From contig JAUNTY010000002.1 in NCBI GenBank assembly GCA_030538415.1, positions 1 to 64,000 of the forward strand: a stretch of DNA of 64,000 nucleotides. Direction: 5' to 3'. Source of the stretch: Neisseria sp. GTDB lineage: Bacteria; Pseudomonadota; Gammaproteobacteria; Burkholderiales; Neisseriaceae. Made by a program: the position numbers and the translations under genes. The notes under the pieces are model-generated. The model had not been told where the DNA came from. It ran no database searches and was given only the letters and a program-made list of their open reading frames with translations. Shown here piece after piece: positions 15,168-24,328 of the stretch (its first letter is position 1; each line of letters begins with the position of its first letter).

Positions 15168-15604
15168 AATTTCTCCATCCAGAGCGCATCTTCGCTGCCG
15201 CCGTCGGGCAGGCGGTAATAGGCTTTGCGGCGGCCGCATTCGGCAAAACCGTGTTTGCGGTACAAGGCTTGCGCCGCTTCGTTGCCCGCGCGCACTTCCA
15301 AAAACAAACGGTTTACCTGCTGCATTGAGGCCGTCTGAAACCAATGCGCCAGCAAGCGCGCGGCGACACCGCGGCGGCGGCATTCGGGCGCGGTGGCAAT
15401 CAGATGCAGTTCCGATTCCTCAAATAAGGTTTGCCAAACCACAAACCCGGCGATGCGACCATCCTGCTCAATCAGCCAGACTTCATCGTGGCGGCTGTCT
15501 AAGGCCGTCTGAAACTGCGCCGCCGACCACGGCGACGGATTGCCTGCCGCATCAATCCGCGCCAGCACATCGCAGTCGGCGGCAACGGCGCGGCGCAGCA
15601 TCAC
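15161..15604 (-). CDS. rimI: ribosomal-protein-alanine N-acetyltransferase RimI
   Basis: 147 residues, GNAT fold. It acetylates the N-terminal alanine of ribosomal protein S18. The acetyl-CoA loop is CRRRGVAARLL (R/Q-x-x-G-x-A type), followed by FLEVRAGNEAAQALYRKHGF, the typical RimI C-terminal motif. It overlaps tsaB by four bases (ATGA) and the UDG-like gene by seven, so the three form a tightly coupled operon; tsaB-rimI adjacency is common in bacteria. A DUS is embedded around 15330. Confidence 0.92.
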   Translation of the reverse strand: MMLRRAVAADCDVLARIDAAGNPSPWSAAQFQTALDSRHDEVWLIEQDGRIAGFVVWQTLFEESELHLIATAPECRRRGVAARLLAHWFQTASMQQVNRLFLEVRAGNEAAQALYRKHGFAECGRRKAYYRLPDGGSEDALWMEKLC

Positions 15605-16275
15605 GCCCCCGCCTTGCGCGCTGCCTGCTCTTTGGCGGTGAGGGCGATTTTGTTGCGCACATACAGTAACTCCGCCTCTGCCGCGGTGGTGACGGCATAA
15701 CGCCCCGTTTGCGCCAAAGCCAGATAATCGGCGGCGGTCGGCATTTGTGCCGAACCCTCAAACGGCGGCGCATCGGCGAGCGCAAACGCATTGCCGATGC
15801 CTTGCGGATTTGCCGCGCCTTCGGGCAATTCGATTTCCGCCGCCTTGCCGACACGGTAGTCGCCCAAACGGCGCGGGCTTGCGGTGTCGAACCAGGCGTA
15901 AAACACCTCGCCCATGCGCGCATCCGTCGCCGCCAACACCCATTCCGCCTCGATTTGATGCGCCACCGCATCCAAACACGGCACGCCGATTAAAGACGTG
16001 GCAAACGGCGTGGCCAAACCTTGCGCCACGCCCGTGCCGATGCGCAGGCCGGTAAACGCCCCCGGCCCCTGCGCATACACAATCGCGCCCAAATCCGCCG
16101 CGCCTATGCCCGCCTCGGCAAACAGCTCGCCGATTTGCGGCAAAACCAATTCAGACTGGCGCGTGCCGACATCGCTGTGGCGCAACAGCGTTTGACCGTC
16201 GGCTTGTAAGGCCAGCGAGAGAAAATTCGTGCTGGTGTCGATGGCGAGAACAGGGCGGGAAAAATCGGCGTGCAT
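15601..16275 (-). CDS. tsaB: tRNA threonylcarbamoyladenosine protein TsaB
   Basis: 224 residues, ASKHA fold. It starts LAIDTSTNFLSLAL, followed by QGPGAFTGLRIGTGVAQGLA, the conserved TsaB segment. With TsaD and TsaE it transfers the threonylcarbamoyl group to A37 of ANN-decoding tRNAs. TsaB is the scaffold partner of TsaD and is not itself catalytic. First gene of the tsaB-rimI-udg operon. Confidence 0.93.
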   Translation of the reverse strand: MHADFSRPVLAIDTSTNFLSLALQADGQTLLRHSDVGTRQSELVLPQIGELFAEAGIGAADLGAIVYAQGPGAFTGLRIGTGVAQGLATPFATSLIGVPCLDAVAHQIEAEWVLAATDARMGEVFYAWFDTASPRRLGDYRVGKAAEIELPEGAANPQGIGNAFALADAPPFEGSAQMPTAADYLALAQTGRYAVTTAAEAELLYVRNKIALTAKEQAARKAGA

Positions 16276-16431
16276 GGCGGTTTCGGGTTGAACGGACAGG
16301 CTGCATTATAGCATTGCCGCGCCTGTATTTCAGACGGCATGATGGTTTTTTGCGGAGCTTTCAGACGGCCTCACTGCATCCGGATATGCCCGGATTATTT
16401 TGAATTTTCAGATTTTATTGTTGCTAAAACA

Positions 16432-18102
16432 TTATGCGATGTGCTGTTCCAATTCGATTTTCCGTTCAAACAGATTTTGAATTCCGCTTTGGTGGCTGAT
16501 GCCGATGCAGAGGCAGTCGGGCAGTTGCTGTTTGAGCATTTGCATCAGGGCGAGGGCGGCTTGTTCGTCGAGTTGGTTGGTGGCTTCGTCGAGAAACAGG
16601 ATTTGCGGCGGGTTGAGCAGGGCGCGGGCGAGGCTGAGACGTTGTTGTTCGCCGCCGGAGAGGATTTTGTGCCATTCTGCTACTTGGTCGGGCGTGTCGG
16701 CGAGCCGTTCCAATCCGACTTGTTGTAGGGCGCGGCAGATTTTTTGGCTGTCGCTGCTTGCGGGATGCGGGTAGCTGATGACGGTGCGCAGGCTGTCTTG
16801 CGGCAGATAGGGGCGCTGGGGCAGGAAAAGGACATGGCGGCCGCCGAGACGGAAGCGGCCTTGATGGTAGGGCCAAAGGCCGGCGAGGGTGCGCAAGAGG
16901 GTGGATTTGCCGATGCCGCTTCTGCCTTGCAGCAGCAGCCATTGCGGGGCGGCGGCTTGCAGGGTGATGTTGTGCAGGAGCGGGCGGCCCTCGGCGGTGT
17001 GGAGGGTGAGCGATTGAATATCAAGGTGGGCGGGGTGGTTTTCGGCTACGGGTGCGGGAATGGCGGCGGTTTCGCTGTTTAATGCCGTCTGAAAACCGGC
17101 GAGCCGTTCGACCACGGCCGCCCATTCGATGATGCGTTTGTAGTAGTCCATAAACCAGCCGAAGCCGTCCTGCACATTGCCGAAGGCGCTGCGTGCCTGC
17201 ATCATGTCGCCAAACGTCATGCTGCGGGCGAGGTAGAGCGGCAGGGTGGCGAAAATGGGGATAAACATGCTCAGGCGCAAATAGGCGGCTGTGAAACTTT
17301 CCAGCTTGAATTCGCGCCCGATCAGCGCACGCCAATTGTGTTTGATGCGGGTAAAACGCTGTTGCAGACGGCTTTGCTCGATGGTTTCGCCGTGGTAGAG
17401 GGCGATTTGTTCGCTGTGGTCGCGGATGCGCAATAAGGTGGCGCGATAGTCGGCTTCGCGGTGCTGGCGTTCGACGTTGAGCGTTTGCAGTTTATGGCCG
17501 ATTAAGTGGGTGATGAGGGTGCAGAAAAGCGAATAAACCAGCGCCACCCAAACGAGATAGCCGTGCAGGGTGAAGCTGTGGCCGCCGACAGCAAAGGTCT
17601 GCACGCCGGAGAGCTGCCATAAAATCGCCACGAATGCGCCGAGTTTGGCGGCATTCATGATGAAGTATTTGAACAAATCTATGCTTTTTTCGGATAAAAG
17701 ATAGATGTCTTCGGCGATGCGCTGGTCAGGATTGTCGGGTTCGCCGCTGATTTGCAGGCGGTAGTGGCGGTGTTGCGAGAGCCAATGCTGCTCGAATTGG
17801 CGGCTGAGGTGTTCGCGCCAGCGGAATAGCAGGGCTTTGCGCAACCAGTTGCCGCAGGCGACAAAGGCGACAATCAGGGCGATGTAGCCGAGATAGCGGA
17901 ACACCAGCAGGGGCATCACGCTGCCGTTGAAATCCGCCAGCGCGTCGTAGAAGGTTTTGTTCCACTCGGTAATCCGCACGCTGACATTGACGATGGCGAG
18001 CGCAAAGCCGATGACGGCGGCGAGCAGCAGCCATTCGCGCCATTGGTTTTTGCGAAACCAAAACGGTGCGGCGAGGGTGAGGAAGCGTTGGATGGTGTTC
18101 AT
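16432..18102 (-). CDS. ABC transporter, fused membrane and ATPase domains, YddA/SbmA-like
   Basis: 556 residues. The N-terminal membrane domain (about 1-330) has helices near 22-45, 65-85, 150-175, 185-205 and 275-295. The C-terminal ATPase has Walker A GRSGIGKSTLL, Q-loop FLPQRPYLPQ, signature LSGGEQQRLSLARAL and Walker B ILFLDEATNQLDE. The architecture and the VSVRITEWNKTFYDALADFN start match the YddA/vitamin-B12-type ABC family. It lies just downstream of a siderophore receptor on the same strand, so it may move the siderophore or a cofactor across the inner membrane. Direction and substrate are unknown. Confidence 0.85.
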   Translation of the reverse strand: MNTIQRFLTLAAPFWFRKNQWREWLLLAAVIGFALAIVNVSVRITEWNKTFYDALADFNGSVMPLLVFRYLGYIALIVAFVACGNWLRKALLFRWREHLSRQFEQHWLSQHRHYRLQISGEPDNPDQRIAEDIYLLSEKSIDLFKYFIMNAAKLGAFVAILWQLSGVQTFAVGGHSFTLHGYLVWVALVYSLFCTLITHLIGHKLQTLNVERQHREADYRATLLRIRDHSEQIALYHGETIEQSRLQQRFTRIKHNWRALIGREFKLESFTAAYLRLSMFIPIFATLPLYLARSMTFGDMMQARSAFGNVQDGFGWFMDYYKRIIEWAAVVERLAGFQTALNSETAAIPAPVAENHPAHLDIQSLTLHTAEGRPLLHNITLQAAAPQWLLLQGRSGIGKSTLLRTLAGLWPYHQGRFRLGGRHVLFLPQRPYLPQDSLRTVISYPHPASSDSQKICRALQQVGLERLADTPDQVAEWHKILSGGEQQRLSLARALLNPPQILFLDEATNQLDEQAALALMQMLKQQLPDCLCIGISHQSGIQNLFERKIELEQHIA

Positions 18103-18124
18103 TTTTGAGCATCGGGCAAACGGG

Positions 18125-18170
18125 TTGAGGCCGTCTGAAACATGGTTGGATGGTTTTCAGACGGCCTCAA
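18125..18170 (-). terminator. inverted-DUS hairpin between the receptor and ABC transporter genes
   Basis: TTGAGGCCGTCTGAAA (18125-18140) pairs with its complement at 18155-18170. It may end or attenuate the receptor transcript before the transporter gene. Confidence 0.7.
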
Positions 18171-18180
18171 TCAGGCGGGT

Positions 18181-20415
18181 TTAAAATTTCCAGTCGAGCT
18201 TGAAGCTGAGGTTGCGCGGTTCGCCGTAGAAATTATTGATGCCCAAGGTGCGCACGCGGTTGTTTTCGTAATAACGCCGGTCGGTGAGGTTGCTGCCGAT
18301 TAAGGCCAATTGCAGGTTTTTGCTCGGACGGTAGCTCAGATTGGCGTTTAATAAGGCATAGCCGCCCTGACGCACGCTGTATATGCTGGCGGCTTTGCTT
18401 TGTACGTTGAGGCCGCCGCCCAGCGTCCATTTGCGGCTGTCGAAGGGCAGGCGGTAGCTGGTGTAGAGGCGGAGCAGGTGGCGCGGGGTAAAGGTGCTGA
18501 AATTGCTGCCGCCCAAGTAGCGGCTGCTTTCGGTGGTTTTGTATTTGCTGTTGTTGAAGGTGTAGCCCGCAAACAATTTCCAATTTTCGTTCATGTCGCC
18601 GGAGATTTCCACATCGAAGCCGCGGCTTTGTGCTTTGCCGAATGAGGCGTAATAGCCGCCGTCTTTGTGGTTTTGGTCGCTGACATAAACCGGACGGTTT
18701 TTCTGTTCGACGTGGAACAGCGCCACAGCGGTATTCAGACGGCGGTTGAACCATTCTCCTTTCCAGCCGATTTCATAGTTGTTGCCCATCAGCGGCGCGA
18801 GGGTGTTGCCGTTGTAGTCTTTATTGCTCTGCGGTTTGAAAATGCTGGTGTAGGAGGCATACAGGCTTTGCGAGGGCGTAAGGTCGTAAGTGATGCCGAG
18901 ATATGGCACAAAGCGGTTGTGGCGGTTGGCGCTGTATTCGTCGGTATCCGAATCGGCGCGGCCGTTCCACCAGTTGTAGTCGGTGAGGCTGTCGGCACGC
19001 CAGCGGGTATAGCGCGTGCCTGCAATCAGGTGCAGCTTGTCGGTGGCATGGAAACGTGTGCCCAGCATCAGGGCGTGGGAGCGGATGCGGGATGTGTAGA
19101 ACACTTGGTCGGCATAGTTTGACCAGTCGGGCGCGGCAATTTCGTTGCCGGTGAAGGTGTAGGGATCTTGGGTGGTGCTGTTGCGGATGCGCTGCCAAGT
19201 GGTGTTGTTTTTCTCGTGCGAATAGGTATAACCGGCAAACACGTCGTGACGGCGGCCAAACAGCCCGTATTTGCCGTTCAGGTTTAATTGCAGGGCGGTT
19301 TGACGGCCTTTGTTGATGTAGCGTTGCAGGTTTTGCGTGTTAAGGGTGCCGCCGGCAGTCAGGCCGCTGTAGTCGGTGGCGGCATTGTAAATGGCGGCGA
19401 AACGGCTGTCGGAATCATTGTTGTAATGATTGATTTTGGCGCTCAGCTTCCAATCATCATTGAAATAATGTTCCGCTTCGGCAAAAACATTGGCTTTTCT
19501 ATATTCGGCATTGCTCCAGTTGTAGCCCAAATAGGTATCGCGCGGCAGTCCGGAATCGCTGCCGTCCGCGCCCATCGGAATGCCGTAGAAATCGGGGGTG
19601 TAGTCGTTATGCTGATACATCATGCCCGCGGTCAGTTTGGTATCATCGCCGGCATCGGCCTCAACCACGCCGTAAATCATGCCTTTTTTGCCGTCTACAT
19701 GGTTTTTGAAACTGTTTTCGCGTTCCAATGCGCCGACAAGTCGCCCGCGCACGGTTTGCGCTTCATTCAGGCTGCCTGAAAAATCGCCCGTGCCGCGCAC
19801 GCTGCCGAAGCGGTCGACGGAGGCCGACAGACTGCGCTGGGTGGTGGCAGTCGGCTTTTTGCGCACCGCATTAATCGTGCCGCCCGGCTCGCTGTTAGCC
19901 TGAGTGAGGCCGGTCGCGCCGCGCACCACTTCCACATGGTCGTAAACCGCCAAATCGGTCATGCTCTGGGAATCGCGGTAAGGATTGCCCGAAGCACCGC
20001 CCGCCACGGTGGTTGCAACGCCGTCTTCTTCAATCTGGTTGATGTAGAAACCGCGCGACAAATAACGGTATCGGCCGGAATCGCGCACCACATTCACGCC
20101 GGTGGTGTTTTTCAATGCGTCTTCCATTTTGCTGATATTGCGGTCGTCCAACTGCGTTTTGGTGATCACACTCACCGATTGCGGCGTTTCTTTCGGCGAC
20201 AAGGCCAAGCCCGTGGTGGTACGCATGGCGGAGGTGGTGTAGCTGTCGTGGTTTTCGGTGAGGGTGGAACGGCTTTGCCCGCTGACAACCACTTCATTCA
20301 GTTCTACACGGCTGTCTGTTTGCGGGGCTTGAATATCGCTGCTGTCGGCTGAGAAAACAGGGGCACTGCTCAAAAGCAGCGCCAAAGTCGTGAGCGGGAA
20401 AGTTTTTGGTGTCAT
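18181..20415 (-). CDS. TonB-dependent siderophore receptor
   Basis: 744 residues. The signal peptide is about 1-22 (cleavage after PVFSA), with a TonB-box-like ELNEVVVSG at about 39-47. The plug domain contains PQSVSVITKTQLDD, GVNVVRDSGRYRYLSRGF and VEVVRGATGLTQANSEPGGTINAVRKKP, all typical of the FpvA/FoxA/FhuA-type siderophore receptor family. A 22-strand barrel follows, ending in FKLDWKF with the C-terminal Phe needed for outer-membrane assembly. The ligand is probably a ferric siderophore, probably xenosiderophore. I looked for a Fur box upstream and found none convincing; a short GTAAT-TTT-ATTAC palindrome lies at about 20443-20455. Confidence 0.92.
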   Translation of the reverse strand: MTPKTFPLTTLALLLSSAPVFSADSSDIQAPQTDSRVELNEVVVSGQSRSTLTENHDSYTTSAMRTTTGLALSPKETPQSVSVITKTQLDDRNISKMEDALKNTTGVNVVRDSGRYRYLSRGFYINQIEEDGVATTVAGGASGNPYRDSQSMTDLAVYDHVEVVRGATGLTQANSEPGGTINAVRKKPTATTQRSLSASVDRFGSVRGTGDFSGSLNEAQTVRGRLVGALERENSFKNHVDGKKGMIYGVVEADAGDDTKLTAGMMYQHNDYTPDFYGIPMGADGSDSGLPRDTYLGYNWSNAEYRKANVFAEAEHYFNDDWKLSAKINHYNNDSDSRFAAIYNAATDYSGLTAGGTLNTQNLQRYINKGRQTALQLNLNGKYGLFGRRHDVFAGYTYSHEKNNTTWQRIRNSTTQDPYTFTGNEIAAPDWSNYADQVFYTSRIRSHALMLGTRFHATDKLHLIAGTRYTRWRADSLTDYNWWNGRADSDTDEYSANRHNRFVPYLGITYDLTPSQSLYASYTSIFKPQSNKDYNGNTLAPLMGNNYEIGWKGEWFNRRLNTAVALFHVEQKNRPVYVSDQNHKDGGYYASFGKAQSRGFDVEISGDMNENWKLFAGYTFNNSKYKTTESSRYLGGSNFSTFTPRHLLRLYTSYRLPFDSRKWTLGGGLNVQSKAASIYSVRQGGYALLNANLSYRPSKNLQLALIGSNLTDRRYYENNRVRTLGINNFYGEPRNLSFKLDWKF

Positions 20416-20558
20416 AATGGCAAATCTCGAAAAAATTAAAGTTTAGTAATTTTATTACACGACCTTGCTCTTAAGAAACATATAATCTAAATTCAATGAG
20501 ATTTAACAAATTATGTTGCAAAATAAGAACAATTGCTTTTTCTATTGATTTGCTGGCC

Positions 20559-21461
20559 ATGAACTACATCGGACGTTTTGCCCCCAGCCCCACCGGGCTT
20601 TTGCACATCGGTTCGCTCCTGACCGCGCTGGCTTCGTATGCCGATGCGCGTGCCAACGGCGGGCGCTGGCTGGTGCGCATGGAAGACCTCGACCCGCCGA
20701 GGGAGATGGCGGGCGCGGCGGACGATATTTTGCGCACGCTCGAAGCCTTTGGTTTCGAGTGGGACGGCGGGGTGGTATATCAGAGCCGTCGCCATGATTT
20801 ATATCGCGCAGCCTTAGGCCGTCTGAAACAAAAAGGCTTGATTTATCCCTGCGATTGCAGCCGCAAAGACTGGCAGGCGGCGGCGCGGCAGGGGGCGGAC
20901 GGTTTTGTCTATAACGGCCGTTGCGCCGCGCTCGATTTGCTGCGCCCTTTGCAGAAAGCCCCGGCTTGGCGGATGCGGGTAGCAGATGAAACCATCGGTT
21001 TTGACGATGCGGTGGTCGGCCGTTACGCGCAAAATCTGGCGCACGACATTGGCGATTTCGTGCTGTTGCGGGCGGACGGGTTTTGGGCGTATCAATTGGC
21101 GGTGGTGGCGGATGATGCGGCGCAAGGCATCACTCATGTGGTGCGCGGGCAGGATTTGCTGGTTTCCACGCCGCGGCAGATTTGGCTGCAACGCTGCTTG
21201 GATGAGGCCACGCCGCATTATGCCCATCTGCCGTTGCTGGTGAATGCAGCGGGGCAGAAGTGGTCGAAGCAAACCCTCGCTCCCGCGCTGGATTTGGGCG
21301 CGCGGGAAACTTTGCTGCGGCAGGTGATGGGTTATTTGAATCTGCCCGCCGCGCCTGAGGTGGACAAACCGCAAGATTTGCTGGCTTGGGCGGTGGCGCA
21401 TTGGGCGATGGCCAGAGTGCCGCGGGCGGCGATTGCTACGGAATATAGAGGGAAAACTTAA
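20559..21461 (+). CDS. gluQ: glutamyl-Q tRNA(Asp) synthetase
   Basis: 300 residues from [13 protein letters not shown] at 20559; a longer in-frame start at 20496 adds residues foreign to the family. It activates glutamate and attaches it to queuosine in tRNA-Asp. The HIGH-type motif is LLHIGSLL, the zinc-site Cys pair is in YPCDCSRKD, and the KMSKS counterpart is [10 protein letters not shown]. The anticodon-binding domain of glutamyl-tRNA synthetase is absent, as expected. The last six codons and the stop lie inside a Correia-like element, so the original C-terminus was replaced by insertion. Confidence 0.92.
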   Translation: MNYIGRFAPSPTGLLHIGSLLTALASYADARANGGRWLVRMEDLDPPREMAGAADDILRTLEAFGFEWDGGVVYQSRRHDLYRAALGRLKQKGLIYPCDCSRKDWQAAARQGADGFVYNGRCAALDLLRPLQKAPAWRMRVADETIGFDDAVVGRYAQNLAHDIGDFVLLRADGFWAYQLAVVADDAAQGITHVVRGQDLLVSTPRQIWLQRCLDEATPHYAHLPLLVNAAGQKWSKQTLAPALDLGARETLLRQVMGYLNLPAAPEVDKPQDLLAWAVAHWAMARVPRAAIATEYRGKT

Positions 21462-21807
21462 TTCCTACTACGGCGTTGCTGCACCTTGCCGTACTATCTG
21501 TACTGTCTGCGGCTTGCTGCCTTGTCTCAATCTAAATTGAAACGACTATATCTGAGACCTTTGTAAAATACCTTTTGCTGCATCGCAAAAGCATCCGCCC
21601 CGTCATTCCGGCGCAGGCCGGAATCCATCGCTCGCCATGAAAACCCATTTGAAATCGAATAACTGGATCTTGAAAAAATGGATTCCGGCCTGCGCCGGAA
21701 TGACGGATGTAATGGATATTTCCAAGAAAAAAGTATTTTGCAAAGGCCTTTATCTGTACTGTCTGCGGTTTGCTGTCTTGTATCGGAATCCAATTTCTCC
21801 GACTATA
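21444..21807. repeat. composite repeat: Correia-like MITE plus a GAGACC-type element
   Basis: A Correia-like element runs 21444-21550 and overlaps the gluQ 3' end. It is followed by a GAGACCTTTGTAAAA...TTTTGCAAAGGCC element (21554-21748) carrying two inverted ATTCCG-N8-CGGAAT repeats. The right half of another Correia-like element ends at 21807 (TTTCTCCGACTATA). Confidence 0.7.
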
Positions 21808-21850
21808 AACCTGAGGCCGTCTGAAAAACATTTCAGACGGCCTCAGGTTT
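21807..21850 (-). terminator. inverted-DUS terminator behind coaD
   Basis: A 20-base perfect stem (21807-21826 with 21831-21850) built on AGGCCGTCTGAAA. It overlaps the coaD stop codon by two bases. Confidence 0.85.
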
Positions 21851-22373
21851 ATTCGTTTTCTTCCTGCTCGCTGCTTTCATGGTCGTGCAGGATTTTTTCA
21901 TACACGGGTTGCGGCAGGTAGCGGCGCACCATATGGCGCCAGCCTTTGGGGCCGACCATGCCTTTGACCATGGTGGACGATACTTCGGCGAATTCGCGCG
22001 GCGGCATCAGGAAGACGGTGGAAATCGACGGGCGCAGGTCGCTGTTGATGTAGCGCATCGAACGTTCGTATTCGTAATCGGAGGCGGTACGGATGCCGCG
22101 CACGATGAATTGGGCTTCTATGCCGTGGGCGTAGTTGACCAGAAAGCGGTTTTCGAAGGTGGTGATGCGCACATTGGGGAAGATGTCGGTGATGGCTTCG
22201 AGCATGGCCATGCGTTCGGCCACGCTGTAAGTGCTTTGCTTGTCGGGGTTGATGCCGATGGCAACGACAAGCTCGTCAAACATGGCTTGCGCTTCGCGTA
22301 TCATCCATAAATGGCCGTTGGTGGGCGGATCGAAGCTGCCGGCATACACGGCGCGGCGATGGGTGTGGTTCAT
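21849..22373 (-). CDS. coaD: pantetheine-phosphate adenylyltransferase
   Basis: 174 residues from [16 protein letters not shown] at 22373; the upstream in-frame start lacks family similarity. Fourth step of coenzyme A synthesis. The nucleotidyltransferase motif is [10 protein letters not shown]. Substrate-binding [19 protein letters not shown] is conserved, and [11 protein letters not shown] stands for the ISSTxVR motif. The segment [22 protein letters not shown] is a neisserial variant of the C-terminus. The tail is short and acidic. Confidence 0.88.
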   Translation of the reverse strand: MNHTHRRAVYAGSFDPPTNGHLWMIREAQAMFDELVVAIGINPDKQSTYSVAERMAMLEAITDIFPNVRITTFENRFLVNYAHGIEAQFIVRGIRTASDYEYERSMRYINSDLRPSISTVFLMPPREFAEVSSTMVKGMVGPKGWRHMVRRYLPQPVYEKILHDHESSEQEENE

Positions 22374-22440
22374 GGTTTTCGGGGCAGGGTAAGTTTGTTG
22401 AAACCGCAGCATAAACGCCTGTTCGGATGATGTCAAAACA

Positions 22441-22476
22441 AACCAAGGCCGTCTGAACGTTCAGACGGCCTTGGTT
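22441..22476 (-). terminator. inverted-DUS terminator behind the BI-1 gene
   Basis: A 17-base stem (22441-22457 with 22460-22476), forming an almost continuous 36-base palindrome around a CG centre. It lies 16 bases after the BI-1 stop. Confidence 0.85.
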
Positions 22477-22492
22477 TGATATGGTTCAATCT

Positions 22493-23188
22493 TTATTCTT
22501 CACCCGCCAGCGAGGTGAGGATATTCAGCAGGGCGCTGAAGATATTGTAAATCGAGATGAAAATGGTGAGTGCGGCGCTGATGTGGCTGTTTTCGCCGCC
22601 GTCAATCACGCTGCGCACCTGCCACATGATCAGCAGCGAGCTGAAAATCACGAAGCCCGCGGAAATGGTGAGGCTGAGCGTGGGGATTTGCAGAAACATA
22701 TTGGCGACCACGCCCACCATCAACACCACCACGCCGACCATCAGGAAGCGGCCGAGCGCGTTCATGTTCATTTTGGTGCGGCGCGCCATCGCGGCGGCGG
22801 TGAAGAAAACGGCGGCGGTCATGGTGGCGGCGATGCCGACGATTTGCGCGCCGTTGCTGAAATTCAGGCTGTATTGCAGCATCGGGCTGATCAATACGCC
22901 CATGCCGAAAGTAAACACCATCAGCAAGGCCGCGCCGGTGTTGCTGTAGCGGTTTTTCTCAATAAGGAAGCACATGCCGTAGAAAAAGGCCAATATCACG
23001 CCGAAGGAAATCCAGCGGTTGCCGAACATGCTGTAGAGGTTGATGCCCATCTGGCTGCTGAGGAAAGCACCGGCGGCACAGGGGATAAATGAAAGGCCGA
23101 GCAGGCTGTAGGCTTTGCGCAGAACGGTGTTTTGCTGCACCGCGCCGACGCCGGCGGGCTGGGTATAATCGTAAACGTCGCGTTGCAT
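22493..23188 (-). CDS. Bax inhibitor-1 (YccA/YbhL) family membrane protein
   Basis: 231 residues from MQRDVYDYTQ at 23188; the longer TTG-started frame is not needed. Seven hydrophobic segments fit the TMBIM/BI-1 fold, with QNTVLRKAYSLLGLSF at the start of helix 1 and the conserved C-terminal ISAALTIFISIYNIFSALL. E. coli YccA modulates FtsH. Homologues are pH-sensitive calcium leak channels, but the native role here is unproven. Own terminator. Confidence 0.88.
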   Translation of the reverse strand: MQRDVYDYTQPAGVGAVQQNTVLRKAYSLLGLSFIPCAAGAFLSSQMGINLYSMFGNRWISFGVILAFFYGMCFLIEKNRYSNTGAALLMVFTFGMGVLISPMLQYSLNFSNGAQIVGIAATMTAAVFFTAAAMARRTKMNMNALGRFLMVGVVVLMVGVVANMFLQIPTLSLTISAGFVIFSSLLIMWQVRSVIDGGENSHISAALTIFISIYNIFSALLNILTSLAGEE

Positions 23189-23307
23189 GGCGTTTGTTTC
23201 CTGAAGTGAGTGTGTGAAAGAAAAAATGATTTTAACAGTAAATCGTGGGTATTGTAGAGAAATTATCGGCAATAGACGGCTGCTGGCGGCATTTATATCC
23301 ATTTGTA

Positions 23308-24246
23308 TCAGATTGCCCACCACAACAGCAACACCCAGGCCAACACGCTCAGGCTCCATTGCGGCAACAGCTTGTCGAGTGCGGGGCAAGATTGGGCTTT
23401 TTTCAGAAAATACAAGTGGATAAACGATAGAGCCAGCAGCGCGGCTTTCAGACGACCTTGCATGGCGGCGTCAAACGCCTGCGGCAGCCACAGCCACCAC
23501 ATCACGGCGGCGGCCAGCAGCAGCGCCGCATGGTAGCGTTTGGCGCGGCGCAGGCCGAGGCGGGCGGCGATGGTGCGCTTGCCGGCGGCCAAGTCGCTGC
23601 CGATGTCGCGCATATTGTTGAGGTTGAGCACCATGCTGCACCACAACCCCAACGCGGTGGCGGGCAGCAGGTTGGAAAAGCGGAATTCGCCCGTTTGCAG
23701 CCAGGCGCTGCCGAGCACGCCGAGCCAGCCGAAAAACAGCAATACGGCAAGATCGCCGAAGCCGTAATAGCCGTAAGGTTTCACGCCTGCGGTGTAGGAA
23801 AAGGCGGCGGCCACGGCGGCGGCACCCAGCAGCAGCCACAAAAGCCAGACGTGCGGATGGGCGGCTTGGATACCCGGCAGCGCCGCCGCCAGCAACAGCA
23901 CGCCGAGCAGGCAGCAGACGAAGGCGGAAATTTTCAGCGCCGACAGCATGCGGCGCTGGCTGATGCGGCCTGCGGCCACCATGCGCTCCGGCCCTTGCCG
24001 CAGCGGTGAGTCGGCGCCGTGACGGGTGTCGCCGTAATCGTTGGCGAAATTGCTGAAAACCTGCAAGGCCACGGCAGTGGCCATGCTCAAGGCCAGAATC
24101 AGGCCGTCGAAAGCATCGGCGGCTTTGGCGACGAGGCCGCCGCAGAGGATGGCGGCGGCGGCGAGCGGCAAGGTGCGCAGGCGCGCGGCCTGCAGCCAGT
24201 ATCGGACAGACATGGTTGTGAGGGAGACAGGTGAACAAGACGTCAT
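23308..24246 (-). CDS. menA: 1,4-dihydroxy-2-naphthoate prenyltransferase (UbiA superfamily)
   Basis: 312 residues, eight or nine membrane helices. The first Asp-rich motif is NFANDYGDTRHGADSP and the second is LNLNNMRDIGSDLAAGKRT, both matching MenA rather than UbiA. It attaches the polyprenyl chain in menaquinone synthesis. No other men gene is in the window. An alternative start is ATG 24213 (MSVRYWLQ); neither has a clear ribosome site. The gene contains the variant uptake sequence AGGTCGTCTGAA (reverse, 23447-23458). Confidence 0.85.
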   Translation of the reverse strand: MTSCSPVSLTTMSVRYWLQAARLRTLPLAAAAILCGGLVAKAADAFDGLILALSMATAVALQVFSNFANDYGDTRHGADSPLRQGPERMVAAGRISQRRMLSALKISAFVCCLLGVLLLAAALPGIQAAHPHVWLLWLLLGAAAVAAAFSYTAGVKPYGYYGFGDLAVLLFFGWLGVLGSAWLQTGEFRFSNLLPATALGLWCSMVLNLNNMRDIGSDLAAGKRTIAARLGLRRAKRYHAALLLAAAVMWWLWLPQAFDAAMQGRLKAALLALSFIHLYFLKKAQSCPALDKLLPQWSLSVLAWVLLLWWAI

Positions 24247-24328
24247 GATTATAGTAAGAGGCCGTCTGAAAAAACTTGACGCAGATACAATGACAGCCGC
24301 CTACATGCCGTCTGAACGCGGCTGTGTT

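Noticed and set aside
20416..20558. Fur box upstream of the siderophore receptor
   Set aside because: AT-rich, with a short GTAAT-TTT-ATTAC palindrome, but no adequate match to the 19-base Fur consensus.
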